Below are positions 7,135 to 15,486 of a stretch of 64,000 nt of DNA, one piece after another. Under the pieces are notes generated by a model. That model was not told where the DNA came from. It searched no databases and saw nothing but the letters and a program-made list of their open reading frames with translations. The position numbers were made by a program, and so were the translations under genes. This stretch comes from CAMCTV01 sp964420985. GTDB lineage: Bacteria > Bacteroidota > Bacteroidia > Flavobacteriales_D > Sanyastnellaceae. The stretch spans positions 62,001-126,000 of the forward strand of contig CAYQUT010000003.1 of NCBI GenBank assembly GCA_964420985.1, given 5' to 3'. Position 1 is the first letter of the stretch; each line of letters begins with the position of its first letter.

Positions 7135-10014
7135 TTAAAAACTGGCCGTTAAAGATACATTAAACCATCTACCCTGTCCAAAGAAAACACCTGCAGAGGC
7201 TGCATTAAAACCATTGGACTTGTCATTGTACAATGCTGATGTACTGTTGTTGGTAGCATCAGTGATGAAGCTGGAATTCAAAGCATTATATACACTTCCT
7301 CTCAAATCCCATTTTACTCCCCAATAATCAGGCAATGTATATCCGGCGTGAAACTCCAAGGTCCCATAACTCGGCAGTCTCCATGATTCTCTTCCTGCGT
7401 TATCTCCATTCAAGGTAAATGGATTAAGCTCTGCAAAATAACGATCAAACCAAGTATACCTCGATTTAACATAAGCTCCATTTTTCCATTCGTAGCGCAA
7501 CATGGCACCCAATTGTGATTGAGCAGCATCACTAACATGCACACCATTGGCATCATAAACGAATGTATATGGACCAGAATTGGGATCCTCGGGATCTTTC
7601 AACATCACATTACCATTGTCATCTCTAACATAGATGGTATCCCCTGAAGTCCAAATCCAATCAGCATAAGAGGCCAATACTTCTAAGGTAAGGCGATCAG
7701 TCAACTTCAAAGCCGCGTCCATTTCTATACCCATGTGTCTTGCATTCATTCCTCTTACATTGACGCTAATATTGGTCGAAGGATCGAGTGGATTGGGAAC
7801 GGATAAACCATAAGGATAAGGTTTATTCTCCCATGTTGTGTGATAAGCATTGACATTCATGGCCCATTTGGAATATTTCCAATTCAACCCAATTTCATTG
7901 CTCATGATGATTTCATTGTGAATATTGGCGAATCGTTGATTTCCATTCGTGTAAACTTGGTTGAACTGAGGGGCCTTATTCAAATATCCCGCGTTATAAA
8001 AAGCGGAGAAATGCTCATTGATAGACGCTTTGAATCCATACTTCACTGTAAAAGTATTGCGGTATAACCAACCCGTGCTTTGGAATTCTGAGCCTGGCAT
8101 TCCCGAGATATAACTCTGACCATTTATTAAAACAGTATCTTTAACCAATGAGATGTAATTGGGTACATTAGTAGGCTGGCTGTATCCTACTTCCACCATT
8201 TCATTATTGACTTCAACTACCTTTGGTAAAAAGTAATCTATGCGGTTGTATCCTGTGATGGCTGTTGAACCACTAATAAAGGCGGTAATTCTTCTATCTT
8301 CATATTCCATTTGACCAAATAAACCTCCCCATCTGATCAAAGCATCATTGTTGTAATCCACTATATCACCTTCTCTCTTCACTAAATTAGGATCGTTTTT
8401 ATCAAATGCACTTCTGGTGACGATATAATCAGCGCCCATTAAATCAATTATTTTCCTGTAATGCGATCCACGATATGAGCGCAAGTCCACTCCACCTGAC
8501 AGTGTGAAATTCTCATTCACCTGATTGCTGTAGGTGGAGAGAACACCGGTCCACTGGTGCTCGTTCATACTGGCTTTAATATAATTGGAAGTCGCGTAAC
8601 GCTCTGTATTGCTCACAAGGGGATTGATGTTATAATCAGGACCTGAAAACAAAGGAATGGTAGCTCCAGAATTGGCATCATAAAATTTCTGTACGTCAAC
8701 GGTTCCATCAGCCAAATAATCCTTAACACCTAAGTTATCATTCCATCGCTTTCCTCCACCTCGTCCTATCGACATGTAAGCTACTGTCGATAAAAACGAA
8801 TGATCTGTAATGGACCAAACATCTTTCAATGAAAATTGAGGTTTGAAATAAAAATTTTCTCTAGCATTTACCATTTCCCTGGATTGCATGTCTGTTTTTT
8901 GACCGTCCACCAACGTGTAACGTTGCAAATAACCCAAATCAGGATTGTAGTTTATACCTCCATCAAAAATGGGAGCATTGGGGTTGGCACTATTGTAGTT
9001 GAATGTCGTTGGCACTCCCAATTTCTCAGCTGTTTCTTTGTCATAGAGTGCAATGGCATCTTGACGACCTCTCTGACCGTGACTTTGAGGAGCACCTAAT
9101 GCGTAAAAACTCAATAAATGACGGTTCACTTTCTTTTCGACCTTAAAAAATCCAAATGCTCCTCTGGTTGGTGTAGCGTCCACCCATCCCTTCCCATCCT
9201 TAACAGATGCAGCAAAAGAAAAGGCCCAGCCATTTTTTAACTTCCCGGTATTCATTCCAAAAGAAGTGCGGCTAAACGCACCCACAGCAAACTCCTGCTT
9301 GACTTGAATTCTTCTTTTTTGATCAATACCACGCGTGATTATATTCATTGTTCCTCCCACTGCTGGAATTACCAATTTAGAGGCCCCCAGTCCTCTTTGA
9401 ATTTGTGCTGTTTGGGTAACCAAATCCAAGCCAAACCAATTGCTCCAATAGACCGTTCCATTCTCCATATCATTAACAGGAACTCCGTCGAGCATTACGG
9501 CTACATTGGGGCCTGAAAAACCCCTGATGGTTACTCTTGCATCACCATCACCACCGCCGGCTCGGGTTGAGTAGGCTCCTGGAGTGGTGTTGGCCAGTGT
9601 CGCCATTTCCCTACCACCCAATTCCTCATCAATCCGCTTCATGTCGATGTTGGAATATGCCACAGGCACTTTTCTGCCCACAGCCAAGTCTGTAACAATC
9701 AACAATTCTTTCTGATTGATCAATACCAGTTGTACATCCAAAGAAACCGGATTGTTGCCGATACTCACCTCAAACGATTGCTCCTCATACCCTACGGCCG
9801 AAAAATTAATTATTTGACGCCCTTTTGGCAGTTGAACATTGAATTTTCCATTCACATCTGCAACCGCTCCTTTATCTTTTTTTTCGCCCCAAACCAAAAC
9901 AGCTGATGGTATGGTTTCTCCTGATATCACATCTGAAATGGTTCCGGAAAAGTTGTTTTGTGCTCGACTCAAAATTGCATTGAGCAAAAGAATAAACAGG
10001 ATAATTTTTTTCAT
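7135..10014 (-). CDS. TonB-dependent outer-membrane receptor with CarboxypepD-reg-like domain
   Basis: A 959-residue receptor: signal peptide (~1-18), carboxypeptidase regulatory-like beta-sandwich (~22-105, FSGTISDVISGETIPSAVLVWG), a plug domain with VTIRGFSGPNVAVMLDGVPV and GLGASKLVIPAVGGTMNII, then a long outer-membrane beta-barrel ending in an aromatic-rich strand (WFNVSLTASF). It should import a ligand across the outer membrane using TonB/ExbBD energy. No SusD partner is adjacent; instead a lamin-tail T9SS protein lies upstream and the secreted PLD protein follows 8 nt downstream, so the ligand may be a product of that enzyme. A strong terminator sits only 7 nt upstream of its ATG, so expression may depend on read-through. 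Confidence 0.92.
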   Translation of the reverse strand: MKKIILFILLLNAILSRAQNNFSGTISDVISGETIPSAVLVWGEKKDKGAVADVNGKFNVQLPKGRQIINFSAVGYEEQSFEVSIGNNPVSLDVQLVLINQKELLIVTDLAVGRKVPVAYSNIDMKRIDEELGGREMATLANTTPGAYSTRAGGGDGDARVTIRGFSGPNVAVMLDGVPVNDMENGTVYWSNWFGLDLVTQTAQIQRGLGASKLVIPAVGGTMNIITRGIDQKRRIQVKQEFAVGAFSRTSFGMNTGKLKNGWAFSFAASVKDGKGWVDATPTRGAFGFFKVEKKVNRHLLSFYALGAPQSHGQRGRQDAIALYDKETAEKLGVPTTFNYNSANPNAPIFDGGINYNPDLGYLQRYTLVDGQKTDMQSREMVNARENFYFKPQFSLKDVWSITDHSFLSTVAYMSIGRGGGKRWNDNLGVKDYLADGTVDVQKFYDANSGATIPLFSGPDYNINPLVSNTERYATSNYIKASMNEHQWTGVLSTYSNQVNENFTLSGGVDLRSYRGSHYRKIIDLMGADYIVTRSAFDKNDPNLVKREGDIVDYNNDALIRWGGLFGQMEYEDRRITAFISGSTAITGYNRIDYFLPKVVEVNNEMVEVGYSQPTNVPNYISLVKDTVLINGQSYISGMPGSEFQSTGWLYRNTFTVKYGFKASINEHFSAFYNAGYLNKAPQFNQVYTNGNQRFANIHNEIIMSNEIGLNWKYSKWAMNVNAYHTTWENKPYPYGLSVPNPLDPSTNISVNVRGMNARHMGIEMDAALKLTDRLTLEVLASYADWIWTSGDTIYVRDDNGNVMLKDPEDPNSGPYTFVYDANGVHVSDAAQSQLGAMLRYEWKNGAYVKSRYTWFDRYFAELNPFTLNGDNAGRESWRLPSYGTLEFHAGYTLPDYWGVKWDLRGSVYNALNSSFITDATNNSTSALYNDKSNGFNAASAGVFFGQGRWFNVSLTASF

Positions 10015-10021
10015 TTTATAA

Positions 10022-10050
10022 GGGAAAAAAAGGGGGCTTCCGCCCCCTTT
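10022..10050 (-). terminator. strong rho-independent terminator between lamin-tail gene and TonB receptor
   Basis: A 9-bp stem AAAGGGGGC/GCCCCCTTT (10029-10037 and 10042-10050) with a 4-nt loop, followed on the minus strand by a T tract. It ends the lamin-tail gene at 10070-10996 and lies just before the receptor start at 10014. Confidence 0.85.
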
Positions 10051-10069
10051 GATAAATACATGTATATCG

Positions 10070-10996
10070 TTACTTAATCAATTTCTTTCGCTCAATTGTT
10101 CCATTTTGGAAAACTACCTCAACCCAATACAAACCTGAATTCAGTGTATTGACGTCCACATTCAACATGATATCATTGATCTCATTTTTACGGGATACCA
10201 ATTGACCACTCATAGTATAGATATTCAATTGCTCAATCCCCTGATTGGCCACTACACTGAAATGACCATCTTTCACTGGATTGGGATAAACATTGAATCC
10301 ATCTTTATTTATTGTGTTCTGTAAACCCACTGTTCCGCAGTTGCAATTGTGAGCTCCAAGGTTATCAAACGTATTAGCAGGCAATGTGTCGTATTGTGCA
10401 AAAACATCAAAAGAAGATGGATTGGTGGATACACCACCTGTAACATCGGCCTTTCTAATCATGGTGTGATCCTTAGATGCGTAAGTCGGATTACCTTGGC
10501 TATCTAAAGTACCTAGCGGACTCCATCCTCCAAAACCAGTACCCTCGCCTATTCTTCCAAACAAGTCCACCAAAGTTTGACCATTGTCTCTGACGATAGC
10601 CAATGCATCGTTACCATTAAAATACATTGCCCATACACCATTATCGTAGGTGGGAGATACAAAAATATCAGCTGCGGCCTGAAGCTCATCCCACACTGGG
10701 GCTTCTAAACCTGTTCCAAGTGAATCTCTTTTATCCAAAACAACAACCAAAACATCGTAAGGAGCTATTGTAAGACCATCAAAAGGAGTAATTTGACCGT
10801 ATGTCGTTGATCCATTGTCAAATCGAACTATTCCGTATCCATCCAAAGAAACAGTGTTGGCGGTGGGATTGTAAATCTCAACGGCCTTGTTATTGCTCCA
10901 GCCCTCAACGATTTCGGACATGAATACACCAGAGCATTGAGCAGTAGCACTAATGGCGGCTGCAAAAGAAAAAATAGACAATAAAAGTTTTTTCAT
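10070..10996 (-). CDS. secreted lamin-tail domain protein with T9SS sorting domain
   Basis: The ATG at 10996 is preferred over the longer frame from 11068 because it opens directly with a signal peptide (MKKLLLSIFSFAAAISATAQ), giving 308 residues. The mature part starts with a lamin-tail-like domain (VFMSEIVEGWSNNKAVEIYNPT, then DVLVVVLDKRDS) and ends with a type A T9SS sorting domain (GFNVYPNPVKDGHFSVV to the terminal KKLIK). Lamin-tail domains are beta-sandwiches used for binding on secreted enzymes. No catalytic domain is visible, so it is probably a binding or surface protein. A terminator follows, then the TonB receptor. A perfect -7 box lies 18 nt upstream. Confidence 0.8.
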   Translation of the reverse strand: MKKLLLSIFSFAAAISATAQCSGVFMSEIVEGWSNNKAVEIYNPTANTVSLDGYGIVRFDNGSTTYGQITPFDGLTIAPYDVLVVVLDKRDSLGTGLEAPVWDELQAAADIFVSPTYDNGVWAMYFNGNDALAIVRDNGQTLVDLFGRIGEGTGFGGWSPLGTLDSQGNPTYASKDHTMIRKADVTGGVSTNPSSFDVFAQYDTLPANTFDNLGAHNCNCGTVGLQNTINKDGFNVYPNPVKDGHFSVVANQGIEQLNIYTMSGQLVSRKNEINDIMLNVDVNTLNSGLYWVEVVFQNGTIERKKLIK

Positions 10997-11014
10997 ATTT
11001 TTTAGGTTAGCATA

Positions 11015-11022
11015 CAAATGTA
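11015..11022 (-). promoter_or_regulatory. -7 promoter box of the lamin-tail gene
   Basis: TACATTTG on the minus strand matches TAnnTTTG and ends 18 nt before the ATG at 10996. It supports that start over 11068, since the longer frame would begin upstream of this promoter. Confidence 0.5.
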
Positions 11023-11078
11023 CAATGAAAATAAACATGACTTGAATGTCCTTTAGGTTAAAATACAATTATGAAATA

Positions 11079-11975
11079 TCATTCTTTTGAATGTACTCCG
11101 GTAGGACTCAATAACATTTTGTTAAAATGTTGTGTGAACACTACCGCACCTTTGGCATTCAAATGATATTCATCGAAAAAACAGTCATCAGGAAGCACAA
11201 AGTCCCTGAAATCCAGAAGAAACCATTCAGGATGGTCAGTAAAAAATTCCAGATATGATTTCTCAAAATTGACCTTGGCTCTTGGATGGTATGGACATCG
11301 AATGAATTTGATTTCAACACCAAATTCTTTTGCCAATTCAACAATTTCTTGCAATGCCATCAAATTATCGACATAAGGGGCCAAAGATTCTTGCTTGTCA
11401 TTCGCAGTGCGCTGCTGCTGGGTGTTAAAATGGACTCCCTCTTGCGCCTCAAAACCTCCCCAGTCTAGGTGCTCAAAGAATAGTGATTCATCATTTAAAA
11501 ACACACCCGATATGCAACGTTTCATTGCGACAAGCAAATCCAAAATATAATATACATTCTTTTTTCTAATGGCCTCTAGATGATGTTTCCAACTTAAAAA
11601 TGGATAAAGTGAAACCGTTTGTCGGTGAATACTCTCATCAGACCAGATCCAATCCTCCATCCGAGACTCCAGCTGATTTTCACTTAATTCAACAAATACC
11701 CGCTTTATCTGCGGGTTCCACTTTAAAAGCCATTTTAATTTAAACTGGGTATAATAAAGTGGCTCTGCAGAGCGCGCTAAATTCTTAAACGCAAGTGAAC
11801 CTCTATCATCCAATGCACACTCTGGATGGCTATTTCCAAGAATTAAAGTGGTGGATTGAATATTCAACTTTAAATTTTCTCGCACATACCAACCCAATCC
11901 AATGAACAAAATACCACAAATGATAACCAGCATTAGTAAACAAAAAAAGAGTCGTTTCAAAAACAATTTCACCAT
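11079..11975 (-). CDS. membrane-anchored SGNH-like hydrolase, copy 2
   Basis: A 298-residue protein with one N-terminal transmembrane helix (~7-28) and an extracytoplasmic domain. LILGNSHPECALDD looks like an SGNH block I with Ser in GNSH, and FFDEYHLNAKGA looks like the D-x-x-H block V, so a Ser/Asp/His triad is possible. The fold is compatible with DltD/AlgX-like anchored esterases or O-acyltransferases. It is a diverged paralog of the protein encoded immediately upstream at 12023-12925; both share GNSHP, SxAEPxYY, IKxxxxELS, WGG and DxxHLNxxGA. No MBOAT partner is nearby. The exact family and substrate are not recognised. Confidence 0.6.
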   Translation of the reverse strand: MVKLFLKRLFFCLLMLVIICGILFIGLGWYVRENLKLNIQSTTLILGNSHPECALDDRGSLAFKNLARSAEPLYYTQFKLKWLLKWNPQIKRVFVELSENQLESRMEDWIWSDESIHRQTVSLYPFLSWKHHLEAIRKKNVYYILDLLVAMKRCISGVFLNDESLFFEHLDWGGFEAQEGVHFNTQQQRTANDKQESLAPYVDNLMALQEIVELAKEFGVEIKFIRCPYHPRAKVNFEKSYLEFFTDHPEWFLLDFRDFVLPDDCFFDEYHLNAKGAVVFTQHFNKMLLSPTGVHSKE

Positions 11976-12022
11976 ATTATCTTTCTATTGTTCTATGCAA
12001 CCAACTTGTGCACACTTATTCA

Positions 12023-12925
12023 TTATTGGCATATTCCTTCATCTATCAGCTTATGTGTAAACAAAGTTGCACCTATGCTATTCAAATGCTCCGCATCCCT
12101 GAAACAAGAGTCTGGTAAAAATAAATTTCGAAAATCCAAAACATCCAAGTTCATTTTCTGTGACACCAAACGAAAGTAATCCTTTTCAAAGCAATCATGA
12201 AGACTCTCATGCACCGGACATCGGATTAAGGAAAGTTTTATTTTTTTTTGATTACACAACTCCATCAATTCTTGAAATGCAATATAATTGGCATCAACAG
12301 GAATGAGCAGAGAATCACATTGCTCAGAAATGGGTTGCTGAGACTCTTCCCATTTTTCTTTTTTCATTCGTTCATCGCTGGGTTTGTAACCACCCCACAA
12401 TAAAAATTCAAAAAAAGGTTCCGACCTCTGCGTCATGGCCAAAAGGTACTTTCTCTCAGCGGCCATCAAATAATTAAAATAATCAATCCCCCTTTTTTGG
12501 ATGAATCCAACATGATAACTCATTGGCCAAAAAGCCCAATAGGCCTTAGTGCAGTGCTCAATGACCATTGGGCTCCACATCCAGCGTGACAAAGCTGACT
12601 GAAACTCTTTGTCTGACAACTCAAGAATCACTTGTTTTACATGATGATTATTCTGAATCAAATGCTGCAGCTTGGGCAACACGTAATAGATGGGTTCTCC
12701 CGCACGTGAAAGATTCTTTGTTTTGGCTAAAAGCTCGTCGTTGATTGCGCATTGGGGGTGGCTATTGCCCAGCACTACGGTTTCAATATCCTCTGCTAAA
12801 TCAAGTCGATAATAGTGATTAAAATAAAAAAACGAAAAATAAAAAACAGAAAAAAAAAGCAAGCCAAAAAGCAAGGAAAACAGACAGAATTTGCTTAAAA
12901 AAGGGAACCACTTTTCTTGCTCCAT
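12023..12925 (-). CDS. membrane-anchored SGNH-like hydrolase, copy 1
   Basis: A 300-residue protein with an N-terminal transmembrane helix (~10-32, very Phe-rich) and an outside domain with VVLGNSHPQCAIND (putative nucleophile Ser) and CFRDAEHLNSIGA (putative Asp/His pair). It is 47 nt upstream of its paralog and probably cotranscribed with it. Both carry LDFRxLFLPDxCF or a close variant just before the putative catalytic D-x-x-H. The role may be modification of a cell-surface polymer; this is inference from fold and topology only. It is divergent from radA, with overlapping promoter sequence at 12953-12966. Confidence 0.6.
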   Translation of the reverse strand: MEQEKWFPFLSKFCLFSLLFGLLFFSVFYFSFFYFNHYYRLDLAEDIETVVLGNSHPQCAINDELLAKTKNLSRAGEPIYYVLPKLQHLIQNNHHVKQVILELSDKEFQSALSRWMWSPMVIEHCTKAYWAFWPMSYHVGFIQKRGIDYFNYLMAAERKYLLAMTQRSEPFFEFLLWGGYKPSDERMKKEKWEESQQPISEQCDSLLIPVDANYIAFQELMELCNQKKIKLSLIRCPVHESLHDCFEKDYFRLVSQKMNLDVLDFRNLFLPDSCFRDAEHLNSIGATLFTHKLIDEGICQ

Positions 12926-12958
12926 TGAATGAAAATTCGAAATGTGAAAATACTAAAA

Positions 12959-12966
12959 TATCTTAG
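12959..12966 (+). promoter_or_regulatory. -7 promoter box of radA
   Basis: TATCTTAG (one mismatch to TAnnTTTG) ends 4 nt before the radA ATG at 12971, which favours this start over the one at 12929. Confidence 0.4.
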
Positions 12967-12970
12967 CCAA

Positions 12971-14329
12971 ATGGCAAAAACAAAAACAGCGTATTTCTGC
13001 AGAAATTGCGGTCATCAATCACCTCAATGGGCCGGAAAATGTCCAAGCTGTTCTGAATGGAACACGTTTGATGAAGAGGTCATACAGCGTGGAGGGAACG
13101 ATAGCAAACCTTCAGCCGGCATGGTCCGCATCAATCAACCAGCAAGAACAGTCAAAGAATTGGAGAGTCAAAATTACCCGAGGTATGCCATCATTGATCA
13201 AGAATTGCATCGGGTTTTGGGCAATGGTTTGGTTCCTGGTAGTTTGATTTTATTTGGCGGAGAGCCGGGTATAGGCAAATCGACATTGTTGTTGCAATTG
13301 GCACTTCAACAAAATAATATGACTGTCCTTTATGTTTCTGGGGAGGAGAGCGAAGAGCAAATCAAAATGCGGGTAGACCGTGTAGGCCTACAAAATGACC
13401 TCTGCTGGTTGGTGATGGAGACTGACATTGAGCAAATAGAGGCGCACATTGCTCAAGTTAAGCCGCAATTGGTCATCATCGATTCCATACAAACGTTGCA
13501 AAGCAAATTAATTGATAGCGCACCCGGAAGTGTTTCACAGATTAGAGAGAATGCTACTCGACTTTTAAAAGTTGCTAAAGAAAACAACATAGCCATTTTC
13601 ATGATTGGCCACATCACCAAAGAAGGTTCCATTGCAGGCCCCAAACTTTTGGAGCACATGGTGGATACTGTTTTACTGTTTGAGGGGGATAAGCAACATG
13701 TTTATCGATTGTTGCGAACCACCAAAAACCGTTTTGGATCCACCAATGAACTGGGCATATATGAAATGCAAGGAAGTGGACTGCGTGAGGTCTCCAATCC
13801 CAGTGAGCTGCTTATCCAGCAGCATCAGAACGGTCTTTCAGGCTCTGCTATTTCGGCTGCTCTAGAAGGAATGCGCCCTATGCTCATCGAAATTCAAGCA
13901 CTTGCAAGTACAGCCGTTTACGGAACGCCGCAAAGGAGCACCACAGGATTTGACTTAAGAAGATTGAACATGTTGCTGGCTGTTTTGGAAAAAAGATGTG
14001 GTTTTAGGTTGGGAATGAAAGATGTATTTCTCAATATTGCCGGTGGAATTAGAATGGAAGATCCTGGAATGGATCTTGCCGTAGTCTCCGCCATCATCAG
14101 CAGCAATGAAGACATAGCATTACCCGAATTAACTTGCTTTGCAGGAGAAGTTGGATTGAACGGAGAGATAAGACCCGTGGCAAGAATTGATCAACGGATT
14201 GGAGAAGCAAAAAAGCTAGGATTCAAAAAAATAGTTATCCCAAAACACAACAAAGAAAGTGAAATAGGAGCTATTGAGATCTTACCAGTTGGACGAGTGG
14301 ATGAATTGATTGCTGTCTTATTTGGATAA
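12971..14329 (+). CDS. radA: DNA repair protein RadA/Sms
   Basis: 452 residues from ATG 12971, the start that puts the zinc finger at the usual place; the frame is open back to 12929. The four-Cys zinc finger is C10, C13, C24, C27 (FCRNCG and KCPSC). Walker A GEPGIGKST is at 97-105, followed by the RadA-specific KNRFG motif in TTKNRFGSTNELG and a C-terminal Lon-like domain. RadA is a DnaB-like branch-migration helicase that processes recombination intermediates. The gene ends at 14329 and the convergent anmK gene ends at 14330, with no spacer between the two stop codons. Confidence 0.95.
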   Translation: MAKTKTAYFCRNCGHQSPQWAGKCPSCSEWNTFDEEVIQRGGNDSKPSAGMVRINQPARTVKELESQNYPRYAIIDQELHRVLGNGLVPGSLILFGGEPGIGKSTLLLQLALQQNNMTVLYVSGEESEEQIKMRVDRVGLQNDLCWLVMETDIEQIEAHIAQVKPQLVIIDSIQTLQSKLIDSAPGSVSQIRENATRLLKVAKENNIAIFMIGHITKEGSIAGPKLLEHMVDTVLLFEGDKQHVYRLLRTTKNRFGSTNELGIYEMQGSGLREVSNPSELLIQQHQNGLSGSAISAALEGMRPMLIEIQALASTAVYGTPQRSTTGFDLRRLNMLLAVLEKRCGFRLGMKDVFLNIAGGIRMEDPGMDLAVVSAIISSNEDIALPELTCFAGEVGLNGEIRPVARIDQRIGEAKKLGFKKIVIPKHNKESEIGAIEILPVGRVDELIAVLFG

Positions 14330-15394
14330 TCAATACAGATAAATGGCACCACCTGTTGAGCTCCTTGCTGCGCCTGTAACACTTTGTAACGCATTGTAAT
14401 TGTTTTCCCATCGCATTACACCCAAAAGCGCAAAGATGAGAGCCTCCTTGCCATCGATCAAATCTCGTTCAGGAATAACCAATTCCATCTGAGGTAAATG
14501 CACCCTCAATCTTTCAATAAAATAATGATTGTAAACGCCACCTCCCGTCAACAATGACTTTCCTACCCATCCATTGAGTGACTGTGCCAATTGTTTTGCA
14601 GCATGCTCAACCAATGTCGCCAAAGCATCTGGACCTTCAAGACCATATGATTTCATCATTGGTAAAATTCGAGCATTAACCCATTCCACGCCCAATGATT
14701 TAGGAGGTGGTTGCTGATAATAATCCAAAGCATTCAGGGCGGATAAGCACTCTTCATGCACCCTACCATCACTTGCCCATTGACCATTTTTATCATAAGC
14801 AGCACCCAAAGATTGAGCATAATAATTGAGTACAATATTCATTGGGCAAACATCAAAAGCACATCGCTCTTTATTGATGGCGTATGAAATATTAATGAAC
14901 CCTCCCAGATTAACACAAAAATCATAATCCTCAAAAAAGAGCGCATCACCAAGGGGGACCAATGGTGCACCTTGTCCTCCCCAAGCAATATCAGAAGTTC
15001 TAAAATCGCAAACTACCGGTAACTGCGTTTTCACAGCAATATTAGCCCCCAATCCCATCTGAAAAGTGAAGCCCTCATTGGGTTGATGAAAAACAGTGTG
15101 GCCATGAGATGCTATGAAATCAACTTTGACTTCTGCATTGCTTTGTAAAAATTCACGTGCCTTTTCACCAAAAATATTTCCCCATTTCGCATGCGCACTC
15201 ATCAACTCAGCAGCACTGAGACTGCTCACCAGCTTCAATGATGTCATTTCTTCAGGGGAATAAGGATAGGTCACAAATTTGATAATGTGATACTTCCACC
15301 CATTCTCAAAAAAGATTCGGCAGAGCATCAAGTCCAAGCCATCACAACTCGTACCACTCATTAAACCCAAAACCGTATAGTCTCTTTTGTTCAT
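14330..15394 (-). CDS. anmK: anhydro-N-acetylmuramic acid kinase AnmK
   Basis: 354 residues, normal for AnmK. GLMSGTSCDGLD near the N-terminus is the ATP-binding signature of the family, SHGHTVFHQP and DFRTSDIAWGGQGAPLVP are conserved substrate-site segments, and LTGGGVYNH is near the C-terminus. AnmK cleaves and phosphorylates 1,6-anhydroMurNAc from wall turnover to MurNAc-6-phosphate in the cytosol. With mpl at 2067-3431 it indicates murein recycling in this organism. Its stop codon abuts that of radA. Confidence 0.93.
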   Translation of the reverse strand: MNKRDYTVLGLMSGTSCDGLDLMLCRIFFENGWKYHIIKFVTYPYSPEEMTSLKLVSSLSAAELMSAHAKWGNIFGEKAREFLQSNAEVKVDFIASHGHTVFHQPNEGFTFQMGLGANIAVKTQLPVVCDFRTSDIAWGGQGAPLVPLGDALFFEDYDFCVNLGGFINISYAINKERCAFDVCPMNIVLNYYAQSLGAAYDKNGQWASDGRVHEECLSALNALDYYQQPPPKSLGVEWVNARILPMMKSYGLEGPDALATLVEHAAKQLAQSLNGWVGKSLLTGGGVYNHYFIERLRVHLPQMELVIPERDLIDGKEALIFALLGVMRWENNYNALQSVTGAARSSTGGAIYLY

Positions 15395-15398
15395 GGCA

Positions 15399-15406
15399 CA
15401 ATGTTA
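15399..15406 (-). promoter_or_regulatory. -7 promoter box of anmK
   Basis: TAACATTG on the minus strand (one mismatch to TAnnTTTG) ends 4 nt before the ATG at 15394. Confidence 0.35.
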
Positions 15407-15486
15407 TTTCACAAAAGGCAAAATGACAAAGTTTTTTGTCAATGGCAATTATGGCTTTTCTTTGCACAAATCAATTTTATCGAACA

